Source: Stenogyne calaminthoides
Taxonomy: Eukaryota > Streptophyta > Magnoliopsida > Lamiales > Lamiaceae
Assembly (NCBI GenBank): GCA_037126765.1
Contig: JBBCBC010000012.1
Coordinates: 11,532,001-11,596,000 of the forward strand
Length of the DNA: 64,000 bases
Direction of reading: 5' to 3'
Shown here: positions 35,075 to 46,817 of the stretch, piece after piece
How positions within the stretch are numbered: position 1 is the first letter of the stretch
Layout: the number at the start of each line of letters is the position of its first letter
Translations under genes and position numbers: made by a program
Notes under the pieces: generated by a model
The model's database searches: none
What the model saw: the letters and a program-made list of their open reading frames with translations, nothing else
Told to the model about the DNA's origin: nothing

Positions 35075-35856
35075 TGACAGTGTGTGTGCGTGTATTTTTC
35101 AGAGTGTTGTTGAAAATGTTATGCAACATGTAAAACAATATATGACAGCAGAAGCATAAAAACGCAGTGCAAAGGATTTCAAAATTTTGTATAGTCTGTA
35201 ATCCAGACTATACGAACCTCATGGTTAAAAACATCACTATAACAAGTAGTGAGATACACACGAATCTCTTACAAGATCCTAAAAGGTGTAATGAAAAACC
35301 ACACACCAAAATCAATCTATTCAATCAAGTAACTAGTGATCTTATTCAACCTAAAACTTGATCTAATAAGATAAAATCAATACTGATAGGAGAGATTGTA
35401 TTCCCTCGACCAGTACACATAGAATAACAACGACCCTCACACTCCTAGAATTACAAACACTCGGTTTATCACTCTTTGTTGTGTCTTGGATGTTACTCTC
35501 TTAAGTTTGGAGTAGAGCAAATGGGATTTCACTTTAACTCAAACTTGAAAGTCGACCAATGCAGTCTATTTATAGACTTTCGAACCAACTGCATTGTCCT
35601 ATTCACTTGGTGTGAACAGCCTTGAACTTCTCCTCCACTATCTCCATGATCTTGGTGTAACCACCCATGATCTCTCTATTCTCACTCCATCAGTGCAACT
35701 GCTTGATAAAATCCGAGATTATCTTCATCCTGCAATGTATAAAACATAGAGAAACACATCTATTAAACAGGAGTCAGTGTTAGGAGAAAGGGCAAATTTA
35801 TGATGTTGTGCATAATGTTGTCCAACATCTGGAACAACATCCGTGCAACATCAACA
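35075..35856 (-). mobile_element. Solo LTR of a further family, inside 5' LTR of B
   Basis: 782 bp segment absent from the 3' LTR of B, where the site reads GCAATTATATGTTC. It has TG...CA ends (TGACAGTGTG...CATCAACA) and a perfect duplication AATTA (35070-35074 and 35857-35861). A TATAAATA on the minus strand (35567-35574) suggests the LTR reads on the minus strand. No internal domain is present. The family is not represented elsewhere in the window. Confidence 0.8.
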
Positions 35857-35936
35857 AATTATATGTTCGTTGTTGATGAACTGTTTAATTCTGCTGCGCA
35901 TGTATTATGTGTTTACGTGCCTGTATATTCCAATAG

Positions 35937-35948
35937 TGGTATCAGAGC
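35937..35948 (+). other. Primer binding site of Copia B
   Basis: TGGTATCAGAGC one base after the end of the 5' LTR; initiator tRNA-Met complement. Confidence 0.93.
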
Positions 35949-37837
35949 TTCAGGCTCTTGTTTTTAATTGTATAATTGAAATTTGGTTTTAAAATTAAAT
36001 TAAATTTACTTTTTTTAAAACCTTGGGGCACGGTTTACTTGATGAACCGCACCCATTCCTTTTTGTTTTGCCTAGCTCATTCATCTTCCTTGCCTCCCCC
36101 ACTTGCTCGCCCCCAATTTTAGGGTTTTTTCTTCTGGGAAATCCACCGCTGCTCGCTTTCTCCTCCACGGTCGGCGGCGCTACGCGTGTCGCTGAAGGCT
36201 GGTGCTGGGCGCCGTGTCTCACGATGCGTGCGAAAGCCCGCAGCGTGGGTCACAGTGGCTGCTTCGTCATGTCATCATCTTCGAGGTGAGGTCCCTGGTT
36301 TTTGTATCTATTCACGGCGGTGCGCCACCGATTCATCTCGATTTGAGTCATCGATGCTTGAACTCTTTCGAGACTTGACCGCCATGTCCGTCTCGATGCG
36401 TTTCAAGGCGGCGTGCCACCGGAATCGAGATGAACCAGTGGCGATGCACCGCCGAATCGATCATCTCCCATCTAGTTTCGAACCAATTCGAAGAAAAGGG
36501 GGCCGCGGCTCCGCACGCGCCCCCACCCGGTCCTTTCGATTCACGACGATGAGTCGCCCGCACGCGATAAGCGGCGGCGGCGACTCGCGCCTGTTCGTCA
36601 ATGGCTACTGTCCTCCGATGTATCTTGATGCATGTTGGATACCATTGGTTTTGGTTTAATCTGATTATTTAATAATTGTTGCTTGCTTGTCGATTGGGTT
36701 TTGGTTTGGAACTGATGAAACTGTAATGAACCCTAATAGTTGGAACAGTTTTGGGAATTTTTTGAACAATTATGATGAACTGTGATGAATTATTGGACGT
36801 TTGGTTGGTTTGGTTGACCCGATTGAAAATGATTTTGGAAACCGGATGATGATGAGGGGAAGGACTGTGCTGAAATTAGATTTAGGAGAGGCCCTTCCGT
36901 GCAATTTTTGAAATTTGCACATGAGCCCTTGGTAAAATAAAATTAAAATATGATTTTCTAAATTAATAAAAGGTTTAATTTAAAATTGGATCGTTTGGTT
37001 GGACCAAAATAATTAATTGAATTAATTATCACTGTTTAATAACTTTAAAATTAAATTTAAAATTGGATTTTAAAATTTATTTTAAAAGGTTATTAAATCC
37101 CACTTGGTTAACTTGTTTATCTAAATTCGATTTAAATTTGTTAACTCATTTATAGTCCGCTTTATAAATGCTTGGGTAGACGGCGCCCAAATATTTGTTA
37201 GTCCATGTAAGTCATGTTTGGGTAGGCGGCGCCCAATAATTGCTCAAATGTGACATAGATAGCATGATGGATCTCGATTAAGCAATTAATACCCCGCCTT
37301 TAAAACGTTTCTCATTAAAATATGGTTTTCTCATTAATTTGATAAGATGTCTTCCATCAAAATTAAAAGTAAACTGGAGATTTCGTTCCAATGGGTATTT
37401 AAGACCAAAGTCTTTTGCTCGGATCTATATCTAACGGGACTTTTATAGGGACACGTAGTGTTGCCGCTTGATGGTTGTAAACCAACTTGACTTTGTTTCA
37501 CTTGCCAAAGCAGAGAAACGAAAGTTAAGTGACATCCGATTGAGCTAGGCTCAATCAACTAGGAGTTGCAATTTTGCAATTGGTTTGGAGACCTACCAGT
37601 TTTATTATTATGACAATCAACCAAAGCAGATGTTGTAGTAATAAGAATGTGGATCCTAGTCCATTATAATTTATATTAGATATAAATTCGTATTCTTCCG
37701 ATGAGGTCGTTGAGTATGTGAAAATAATGGAGACAAAATAAATTTGAAAGGCCACGTTTATTTTGATTGTTGAATATTGATCATAGGAATTATGTATTTT
37801 AATCCATGTTTTATTTTATTTCTCTAGGCTTGTTGAA
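35949..37837 (+). other. Leader of Copia B with GC-rich patch and twin hairpins
   Basis: About 1.9 kb between primer site and gag. Roughly 36110-36600 is GC-rich, with overlapping open frames on both strands (36186-36659, 36348-36563) that look like composition by-products. The rest is AT-rich. Two 19-bp near-palindromes lie at 37172-37190 and 37218-37236. The sequence just before gag, TTTATTTCTCTAG, resembles a 3' splice site. No gene recognised. Confidence 0.7.
37172..37236 (+). promoter_or_regulatory. Paired 19-bp hairpins in leader of Copia B
   Basis: TTGGGTAGACGGCGCCCAA at 37172-37190 and TTGGGTAGGCGGCGCCCAA at 37218-37236, 46 bp apart. Each can fold with TTGGG pairing CCCAA around a GC-rich loop that itself contains the palindrome GGCGCC. 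As RNA these could be dimerisation or packaging stem-loops; that role is inference. Confidence 0.5.
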
Positions 37838-38554
37838 ATGAATAATTTATCACTAAGAAGCATTTTGGAAACGAACAAATTGGCTGGGCCAGACTTTCTC
37901 GACTGGCACCGAAACGTTCGTTTGGTGCTCAGGTAAGAAAAGACTAAGTACGTGTTGGACACGCCAATCCCTGCTACCCCGGAGGCTGGTACTGAAGAGG
38001 CTGATGCGTTTGACGCCGCAGCTCAGAAGAAGCATCAAGAGGATGCTTCCCAGGCTCAGTGTGTTATGCTACTCGGGATGACTCCCAAATTGCAAAGGCG
38101 ACATGAGAAGATGCTCCCCTTCGAGATGCTCAAGCATCTGAAGGATCTCTTTGATTCTGAATCTCGTTCTGAGATTTATGAAGTGATGAGAGATTTGTTC
38201 AGATGCCGGCTAGTTGAAGGAGGGAAAGTCTCCCCTCATGTGTTGAAGATGATCGGGCTAATCGAGAAACTTGGTCGTCTGGGCATTGAGCTCAAGACCA
38301 ATGTTACTATTTACGCCATTATTCAGTCGCTTCCCGATTCATATTCGAGTTTCGTGGTAAACTTTAATATGAATAAGATGGAATCGACCATGCCCGAGCT
38401 GCATAACATGCTAAAGACCTTTAAGTCTTCCACTGCTAAGGAAAAGTCCGTGCTCATGGCGAGTGCCTCTACTTCTTCTGTTCCAAAAGGAAAGACGAAG
38501 CGAAGGGGCAAGGTAAAGAAAGACTCCAAGCCAAATTTCCATAAATGCTACTAA
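37838..38554 (+). pseudogene. gag of Copia B, premature stop and truncated
   Basis: ATG at 37838 (MNNLSLRSILETNKLAGPDF, DWHRNVRLVL), matching the usual Copia gag N-terminus. A TAA at 37934-37936 breaks it after 32 codons; the frame then resumes EKTKYVLDTPIP and runs through the capsid region (MLKHLKDLFD, RLVEGGKVSPHVLKMIG, NMNKMESTMPELHNML) to a Lys/Arg-rich end at 38554. No CCHC zinc knuckle is left: the sequence passes from KPNFHKC directly to protease-like sequence in another frame, so the knuckle region has been deleted. Confidence 0.9.
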
Positions 38555-39716
38555 CTGCTGGGTATTAGATATCGGTTGTGGCTCACACATTTGTACGAAT
38601 GTGCAGGGTCTCAAGGATAGCAGGGCAGTTAGGCCAGGTGAAGTCGCTTTACACGTTGGGAATGGAGCAAGAGTTGCTGTTGAACGTGTTGGCGTTTATG
38701 TTTTAGATTTACCCTCTGGTTTTAGACTTGAACTGAATAATTGTTATTTTGTTCTTTCTATTACCCGCAACATTATTTCTATTCCTATGTTGGATATTGA
38801 AGGTTTTTCCTTCCATTTTGCAAACAATAATTGTTATTTTTCGCTTAATGGTGATGTGTATGGAAATATTCCTTTATCTAATGATTTATATTTGTTGCAT
38901 TGTGGATATAATGTTCTTAATATACAAAATAAAAGACTTAAGCTTAGTAATCATGAAAACCCAACTTACTTATGGCATTGTAGGCTTGGTCATGCAAATG
39001 AGAAAAGAATTGTAAGGTTAAGAAAGTTGGACTACTTAACCCCATTCGACTTTGAGTCTTATGGAAATTGTGAATCTTGTCTCAAGGGCAAAATGACTAA
39101 CAAACCCTTTTCTGGAAAAGGGGTTTGTGCCAAAGAAGTTCTAGAGTTGATCCACAGTGATGTTTGTGGACCATTGCCCACTCTAGCTAGGGGTCACTTC
39201 GGATACTTCATCACTTTCACTGATGATTTCTCGAGATACGGATACATGTATCTTATGAAACACAAATCCAAAACTTTTGAGAAATTCAAAGAGTTTAAGG
39301 CTGAAGTAGAGAAGCAACTTGGTAAGAGTATCAAGACTCTTCGATCAGATCGAGGAGGTGAGTACCTTAGCCATGAATTCACCGATTACTTAAAGTTACA
39401 TGGAATCCAGTCACAATGGACTCCTTCTGGAACACCTCAGATGAACGGTGTGTCCGAGAGAAAAAACCGAACCCTGTTAAACATGATGAAGTCCATGATG
39501 AGCTTCTTCTCTCTTCTGACATTCTTATGGGGATACGCGTTACAAACCTCAATTTACATTCTGAATAGGATTCCATCCAAATTGGTTGAGCATACACCAT
39601 ATGAATTATGGTGTGGCAAGACGCCAACATTTACACATATCAAAAAATGGGATTGCCCCGTGATTGTGAAAAAGATGCTTACCGACAAGTTGGAATCCAA
39701 AGGTGAAAAAGGTTAA
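38553..39716 (+). pseudogene. Protease and integrase of Copia B
   Basis: The frame opens with CWVLDIGCGSHICTN. The catalytic motif is Asp-Ile-Gly (38568-38576) where Asp-Thr/Ser-Gly is expected, a single base change that should inactivate the protease. Then comes the pre-integrase zinc region (LWHCRLGHANEKRIVRL, CESCLKGKM) and the rve core with Asp in IHSDVCGP, Asp in LRSDRGGEYL and Glu in NGVSERKNRTLLN. The C-terminal block TPYELWCGKTPTFTHIKKW follows. A TAA at 39714-39716 ends the frame; the same frame resumes as FVGYPKKTKGYYF. The integrase triad is intact. Confidence 0.93.
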
Positions 39717-40415
39717 TTTGTGGGATATCCTAAGAAAACTAAAGGATATTACTTCCATCTACCTGAGAAACAATCAATGATTGTTTCTGGGCAGGCCAGG
39801 TTCCTCGAGGAAGACTATGTCTTTAAGGAACAAGGCCATAAGACGATGGAACTTGAAGAAATTCAAGAACCACAAATTAACAAGGAGACTGGTGTCTTGT
39901 TAAAGCAACATGACAAAGAATCAGTGGGAGCATTCAGCAGTTCACATGGTGGAAGTTTATCACTAAGTGATCCTCTTTCATCTAGTGAGAGCATAACTGG
40001 AGTTGCATTGCCTGAGCAACGAATTCCAAGTAGGCTGAATGAGAACAACATAGTTGAAACTCCCGCTCAAGAGGCATCCGGAAGTGTCACTCTTGAGGCC
40101 TCCCCGGTCAATGATGAAATTGCTGCACCACAAAATTTTCACGATCAGAATGTGCAGCCTGAACAACCACAACTCCGTAAGTCCATTAGGGTTCGTAATC
40201 TACCCACTAGATATTATGGTTTCCTCGTAGAGGAACATGATGATGTGGAGATCCCGGATAAAGACGATCCTAGAACTTACACTGAGGCAACATTAGATGT
40301 TGACTCAAAGAAGTTGCATGAAGCCATGAAATCCGAGATGGAGTCGATGTACACCAATCAAGTCTGGGACTTGGTTGAGTTACCAAAAGGGGTTAGACCC
40401 ATAGGTTGCAAATGG
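39717..40415 (+). pseudogene. Integrase-RT linker and RT start of Copia B
   Basis: Continues the integrase frame after its stop: GYPKKTKGYYFHLPEKQ, a long Ser/Glu-rich linker, then PRTYTEATLD, HEAMKSEMESMYTNQVWDLV and GVRPIGCKW. It is cut at 40415 by insertion of A3. The reading resumes at 52870 with WVFKRKTDVNG. Confidence 0.92.
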
Positions 40416-42235
40416 TGTTGGGATAACATATGCCAGGATCTATCGGGATGACCTCGTAAACACAAATTTAAATTAACAATTATTACTAGCATGAATTAAC
40501 CTAAGTGAATTCAAATAATAATTAATCCAACAATGACATGCAAATAATATTTCACGTGATTACGTAAACGTACCCGTTGGAGAGACGATTTGAGACAGAC
40601 AAAATCAAGTATTTGGATACCCACCAAAAGTCCTTCTCAAATATTCTCAAGTCCTCGTCCAATAACCCCGGTGGAAGGTTCTCCAATGAACGATTTATAA
40701 AACAAAGGAAAATAAATAATTGTTGCACCACCTTTGTGGATTTCTAATATTTCCAACACATGGAACTGTAGGAGAATGAAAAGAATTTATCCCCTTATCT
40801 ATACATGGGGGGGGGGGAAAATTTGGACTCCAAATAGGGTTAGGAAAGATCTTTTCTTGATCTCTAAGAAATCTTGAATATATCCCATATATTCTTCTTT
40901 CCATGTGTATTTTTTCACAAAAATCTCACACCCTATTTTATTTCTTATTTTCAAAAAATAAGAAGAAATCTTTCAAGATTGGATCTTTCTTGAATTTATG
41001 AGATATTTTTGTATTCCAAGAATACATATCTTTTTCCATAAAATCTTTTCAAGAAAATCAAGAAAATCTTTTATTCCTTCTTATCCCCTAAATTTTCGAA
41101 AATCTCTAATTAAAGAGACCAAGTGGGAGATTTCTTGAATTTATGGGATAATCTTGTATTCCAAGAATACTTATCTCCTTTCCATAAAATCTTTTCTAGA
41201 AAAATCTTCTCCCTCTTTCTTTAATTATTTTCGAAAAATAAGGAAGAAATAAGCAACAAATATTTATTTTATTTTAAGCACCTTTTATTTATTGAACTTT
41301 AATTGGACTACTTGGGGGGCCTTTAGGAGAATTATGATGGACCTTCCAACGGGCTTCTGAATTCCAATATTGAGCCACAATATAATTCAGCCCATTAATA
41401 TTAATTAATGCCACTATATAATTAATATTGCACTATCCAACTTAACCCATATTACGGTAATATGACTCCCGATCATTATTTTCCGTGTTTAAGATTATTT
41501 AGTACATTAATTAATTAAGCCACTGAAAACTTTATATTAATTAATATCTTTATCATTGGAGTAAGGACAGCCTAGCTTTATTATCCATACATGAAAATTA
41601 ATTCCACTTGCAAGATTTGGTATGATAAAGGTTTCGGGCCCACCAAGGGGACCAATCAAGCAAGACATTGCAAGCACACGATTCTCTGTATTAATTTAGC
41701 AACTGTAGTGCAATTAATATTATTGCCCAAGATATAGGGTATCAAAGTCGTAATGATTCTCTTCCCATTTATAAGTCAAATCAATAACTACTAATCACAC
41801 ACAATCCTTATTAAGTGACAGAGATTAAGAAATAATCAACAACCACTGAGGTCTAACTCTTCATCCCTTAAGTCAGTGCGAATGAGTTTATGCTCTCTGC
41901 AGGTCCATTTCAGCGCATCGAATGCACTAATGTAATCTCTTGGTCAAGACAAGCCAATCTGAGCCTTACACATCAACTTCTACCAATAGATTGTTTGGAT
42001 CTATCTAAGTTGTGAAACACGAACTCGTTTACAAGGCACTGTTAACGTGATCTTCTGTGATCTGGTATCACCACGTTAATTACAATGTAACGCGTGCTAT
42101 GAATGATTTGCAATAAATATATGTAACATTCAATCATATTTAAAGCAACAGTGATAAATAATTTATTTCAGTAAATAAGTGTTTAATACATAGGTTATAC
42201 AAAGTAAAAGCATACTTTCACGTATAACCCCAACA
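40416..42235 (-). repeat. 3' LTR of Copia A3
   Basis: 1,820 bp; matches 51049-52864 closely, with indels (for example a run of nine or more G near 40808 where the other LTR has a mixed sequence). Confidence 0.95.
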
Positions 42236-42244
42236 ATCTCCCAC
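42236..42244 (-). other. Polypurine tract of Copia A3
   Basis: Minus strand GTGGGAGAT next to the 3' LTR. Confidence 0.9.
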
Positions 42245-42350
42245 TTATACTCAAAGTCTGCTTTTAAGTATACCACAACATGTCTGATGTATTATCTGGT
42301 GACATCTAATGTCACATACATCAACCTAATAACATTTCTCCCACTTATAC

Positions 42351-43115
42351 TCAAAGCAGATTGGCAACGCTCTTGACACCCATTCCTTCAACATGTCTCT
42401 TGAATGTTAACCGAGGTAGACCCTTTGTGAATGGATCAGCTAGGTTGTCTTCCGACGCGATCTTTGTCACCTCTATATCTCCTCTCTTAACGATTTCTCG
42501 TATAAGATGGTATTTTCTTTCAATGTGTTTGCTAGCCTTGTGGGCTCTCGGTTCCCTTGAATTTGCAACTGCTCCGGTATTATCACAGAAAACTGTGATG
42601 GTGTTGGGCAAATTCGGAACAACGCCCAAGTCCTCTAGGAAGTTCTTGAGCCACACTGCTTCTTTCACTGCTTCACAAGCAGCTACATATTCGGCTTCCA
42701 TGGTAGAATCGGCGATGCATTTCTGCTTAACGCTTCTCCATGTTACAGCTCCTCCCACCAGACAAAACACACTACCCGAGGTAGATTTTCTGTAATCTAG
42801 GTCTGATTGGAAATCCGAGTCCGTGTTTCCTATTGGAAATAAAATGTATGTCTGATAAACCAGCATTCTATCTCGAGTTCTTTTCAGATACTTCAGAATG
42901 TTCTTAACAATAGTCCAATGTTGATTTACGGGATTACTTTGATATCTTGCTACCATGCCTACGACATAGCAGATATCAGGTCTCATACACAACATTACAT
43001 ACATGAGACTTTCTACTGCCGACGCATAAGGAATACCTCTCATGTCATCTATCTCCCTTTGTGTCTTGGGACACATGTCTTTCTGATAGATGAATTCCGT
43101 GCCTGAAAGGTACAA
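42351..43115 (-). pseudogene. RT C-terminus and RNase H of Copia A3
   Basis: One open frame of about 250 codons: QREIDDMRGIPYASAVESLM, RYQSNPVNQHWTIVKNILK, then RNase H with SDFQSDLDYRKSTSGSVF, DSTMEAEYVAACEAVKEAVW, FCDNTGAVANSREPRAHK, KHIERKYHLIREIVKRGDIE and EDNLADPFTKGLP, ending VANLL. This is a complete Copia RNase H with the usual acidic residues visible. It is separated from the preceding RT frame by a single frameshift near 43070-43110. When intact it degrades RNA in the RNA-DNA hybrid. Confidence 0.94.
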
Positions 43116-44391
43116 AACCCTTCTTGAAATCTTGCATGTTGAAACGCTTCAAAACGGTATCTATGTATGAAGCTTGCGATAAGCCGATCATTCTTTTCTT
43201 TCGATCTCGAGTGATCTTGATCCCAAGAATATGACTGGCTTCCCCTAAGTCCTTCATATCAAACTGTTTTGACAGCCATACCCTTACATTTGACAAAACC
43301 TTTACATCTTTTCCGATGAGCAGAATATCTTCTACGTATAGTACCAGGAATACCAAGGCAGTTCCGTCACACTTCCTATAAACACAACTCTCGAAATCGT
43401 TTTGATCAAATCCATAAGATTTGATTACATGATCAAAACATTGGTTCCAAGCCCGAGATGCTTGCTTCAGTCCATAAATGGACTTCCTCAGCTTGCACAC
43501 AAGGTGTTCTTGGCCTTTTCCAATGAAACCTTCAGGCTGTTGCATATAGATTTCCTCGTCAAGACTCCCGTTAAGGAAAGTTGTCTTGACATCCATTTGC
43601 CAGATCTCAAAATCTAGATGCGCAGTTATTGCCAAGAGAATACGGATGAACTTAAGCATGGCTACAGGCGAAAATGTTTCTTCATAATCGATACCCTCTT
43701 TCTGAGTGTATCCCTTTGCCACAAGCCTAGCTTTAAAGGTTTCCACCTTCCCGTCCTGTCCTCTTTTCCTCTTGTAGACCCACTTGCATCCAATAGGTTT
43801 TACCCCATTGGGTGGTTCAACTAGCTCCCACACTTGATTATGATCCATTAAGCCCATCTCGGCTTCCATCGCAGTTTGCCAGGATTCTGAAACCTTGTAG
43901 GACCAGGGGTCTGATTCACTATCCCCGGGGACCAAATCCGAAGATTCTCCTATCCCCATGAATCTCTCAGGTTGTCGGACAACCCTCCCACTACTACGAG
44001 GTTCCGATTGTGTCGGTGTGACGCTTGGTATATCAACCTGTACAGTTGGTATAAGAGTTTGCCCTCTTATTTCATTTAAGGTAATCTCACTTTTGGGCTT
44101 TCGATTGTTCATAAAGTCTTCTTCCAAAAATCTAAAGTGCGTACTTATTACTACCTTTTGATCTTCGGGACCATGGGACATGTACCCTTTCGTTCCCATG
44201 GGATATCCTATAAACAACCTTAGTTCTGAACGTGCGTCCAACTTACCGGCTTCCTTGTCTAGCACGTATGCCGGACACCCCCAAATTCTGAGGTGTATCA
44301 AACTGGGCTTGCGCCCTGTCCACAACTCTTTAGGGGTTTTGAGAACCGATTTGGATGACACCAAATTTAGAACGTAAGCTGCTGTTTCCAA
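43045..44391 (-). pseudogene. Integrase C-terminus and reverse transcriptase of Copia A3
   Basis: A 448-codon open frame. It starts in the integrase C-terminal block (KELWTGRKPSLIHLRIWGCP, LRLFIGYPMGTKGYM), passes a Ser/Pro/Arg linker (SSGRVVRQPERFMGIGESSD), then RVT_2: GCKWVYKRKRGQDGKVETFK, DYEETFSPVAMLKFIRILLA, QMDVKTTFLNGSLDEEIY, SIYGLKQASRAWNQ, LGIKITRDRKKRMIGL. The catalytic box reads YVED (43327-43338) instead of YVDD; the first Asp of the pair is one of the metal-binding residues. The frame is lost at HLSERHVSQ, just before the RNase H frame. Confidence 0.94.
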
Positions 44392-45179
44392 GGCATGACC
44401 CCAAAATGACTTGGTAGATCTGAATAACTCATCATGGGTCTGACCGTTTCTAAGAGTGTTCTGTTTCTTCGTTCTGCGATCCCGTTTTGTTGAGGGATTC
44501 CGGGTGCAGTCAACTGGGAAACAATGCCCTCGTCTGACAGGTAGTTCAAAAACTCATCGCTGAGGTATTCGCCTCCACGATCAGATCGTAGAAACTTGAT
44601 ACTCTTTTCCCTATGAGTCTCCACTTCGGATTTGAACTCCTTGAATTTATCAAAGGTTTCCGATTTGTGTTTCATGAGGAAAATGTACCCGAACCTTGAG
44701 TAATCATCGATGAAAGTCATGAAATACTCATAGCCACCTCTAGCTTTGGTTGACATTGGACCACACACGTCAGTGTGAACGATTTGCAACACTTCTGTGG
44801 CTCTATTCCCCTTGGCTCCAAATGCCCTCTTGGTGATTTTACCCTCCAAACATGATTCGCAGGTTGGAATTGGTTCTAACTGTAGGTCCGACAGCGAACC
44901 ATCTTTCACCAACCTTTGGATCCTATTTAGATTAATATGACCTAATCTTAGATGTCATAGAAGTGTCTCGTTCACGTTTTCTGAACGTTTTCTCTTATTG
45001 CATGAAACAGTCGATGTGTTATAAGATGCATTTTGTGAGTGGTGTGCACATTTAATAGTATAGAGATTGTTCTGTAAAGTTTCATGACAGATAAACACAT
45101 CGTTATGGTAAACAGTAACTTGCTTAGAAAAACGAACAGAATATCCATCATTACATAGTTTAGAAACTGAAATGAGGTT
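44367..45179 (-). pseudogene. Protease-integrase joint and integrase core of Copia A3
   Basis: Begins beside the nested solo LTR with NLISVSKLCNDGYSVRFSKQ, then an in-frame TGA at 44955-44957 where A2 has tryptophan (TGG), then HLRLGHINLNRIQRLVKDGS and CESCLEGKITKRAFG. The rve core follows: Asp in IVHTDVCGPM, Asp in LRSDRGGEYLS, Glu in NGIAERRNRTLLE. The frame shifts near 44390, after SYSDLP, into the downstream frame. All three DDE residues are present. Confidence 0.93.
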
Positions 45180-46811
45180 TGATGGTCCCGATTTGAAAAC
45201 CCAAGAACGCGGAAAATACCATGTAATGCATATAAAATAGGGGTGAGGGCAGAGTGATTCCAATTTATTTTTTTATTTTTTTTTCTTTTAAGAACGATGT
45301 GTGTTTTGCTTATAATCGAATGCATAAGGCAAGTAATAACATAAAGCAGTAAAGAACACACAATTTTATAGTGGTTCGGACAACTCGTCCTACATCCACT
45401 CTTCCCTTCATGGGGCACCGACTTAACCAACTAGACTTAGTTTACCGTGTTAGTCCAACACCCAACAGATGTTTACCGAGTTCACACTCAAACGGGACTT
45501 ATCACCCTCACGGGATCGCCTATAGATGTTTACCGAGTTCTCACTCAAACGGGACTTATCACCCTCACGGGATTGCCTACCCTCTCTTTCGGGATTGCTT
45601 AGATGTTTATCGAGTTCCCACTCACCTACAAACTTAACCTATCAAACTGATTTTGGTAAGGTTTGTTTGGTTTCCAACTAGGGTGAGATTTTCCCTTACA
45701 TTTGTTTAGCCTCAATGCTAAGGATGGGAAAATCTCTCTAAGCTTAGGATATGACATTTTTGCTTAGATACAATGAAGAACACTCTTGGGTAAATTTGGA
45801 TATGTAATGCTCTGTGTTCTTGAATGGAGTTGCTTGAATATTTGGCTTTTAATTTCACTTTGCAGATCCTCCATTATTTTCTTTTGAAGATAGTGCAATG
45901 TATTTATATAGTGTGGATTTGAATATTACCGGTTGGAGAGTAATATTCAAATCCATACTAATAATCTTCCACTTTTCTTTGTCCTTTTTACCTTTGTTGT
46001 TTTTTGCGGCTTTTATGTCACATCCATATATGTTGTTATCTTCTTATTGATCACCGCTTTTGTGTGTCTAACGGATCGATCATTTCGCCGGATTCTTTGT
46101 TCATAAACTTCGATTACGGTCCCCGATCCGTCCATTTGAAATGTGATCTCAGAGATTTCGGTGTCTTTGAAATCACTTGTTCATCAAGTTAAAACACTTT
46201 TTTCATCGATTCGATTTACAGATTTGATCTGATCGTGATCGAATCGCATCGATTCGGATAACAGATCGATCTGTTTTGAAGATAAAATGATCTATTCTTT
46301 ACCTGGTGATCGATCTTGCGATAGCCGATCTGTTCTTGCCTGGTGATCGATCTGTCTGGTGATCTGTTCTTATCGGTGATCGATCTGATTCGGTGATCGA
46401 TCTTTATATCTGGTGATCTGATTCTTATCGATTAATCTGTTCTTTGCATAGTTGATCCGATCTGCCACATTGATCGATCTTTACCTGTTGATCAAGATCA
46501 GATGGCAGACCTTTACAAGATCTTTGCATCAATCGCTTTGCATCAAGACCTTTGATCAACATTTCTTCTTCAAAAATCAGCATGTTTCTTCTTGTTTAGC
46601 TCATCAGTTTACTCGGAACTCATCCTACTCATCTGATCTTGATCAGCCTCGTCTGCAGCCTCGTCTGATCTCGATCATCTTCATATGATTTCGTGAGTTC
46701 CCCCTCAATTTGTTCTCTCGTTCCCCCTCAACTTGTTATCTGTAGATTATCTTAAATAACACAAGTTGATAATATTTTGGCATAATTAGTCAAAACTAAA
46801 ATATCCCAACA
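45180..46811 (-). mobile_element. Solo LTR of family C inside pol of A3
   Basis: 1,632 bp, plus-strand ends TGATGGTCCC...TATCCCAACA, same family and orientation as 26348-28143. Perfect duplication AGGTT (45175-45179 and 46812-46816). It separates the protease from the integrase of A3. Minus-strand TATA-like TATATAAATA at 45901-45910. The 56 bp repeat is present near 45470-45620. Confidence 0.94.
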
Positions 46812-46817
46812 AGGTTT

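Larger units (their letters stand above)
15448..35935 (+). repeat. 5' LTR of Copia B, in pieces (15448-15977, 34232-35074, 35862-35935)
   Basis: The three pieces align in order with the intact 3' LTR at 54315-55835. The first break holds A2 (15978-34226) and the second a 782 bp solo LTR (35075-35856). Rejoined it is about 1.45 kb against 1.52 kb for the 3' LTR; part of the difference is a roughly 50 bp stretch after the GAGGTTGTGA phrase (54497-54560) missing from the 5' copy. The last bases are CCAATA instead of CCAACA, a C to T change in the terminal inverted dinucleotide. Confidence 0.92.

Noticed and set aside
36186..36659. 157-codon Arg/Ser-rich frame in the leader of Copia B
   Set aside because: It lies between primer site and gag, overlaps open frames on the other strand, and has no domain; composition effect.
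45371..45637. 88-codon frame with repeated SSHSNGTYHPHGIAY phrases
   Set aside because: It is the translation of the 56 bp LTR repeat on the strand opposite to the LTR; no independent evidence for coding.
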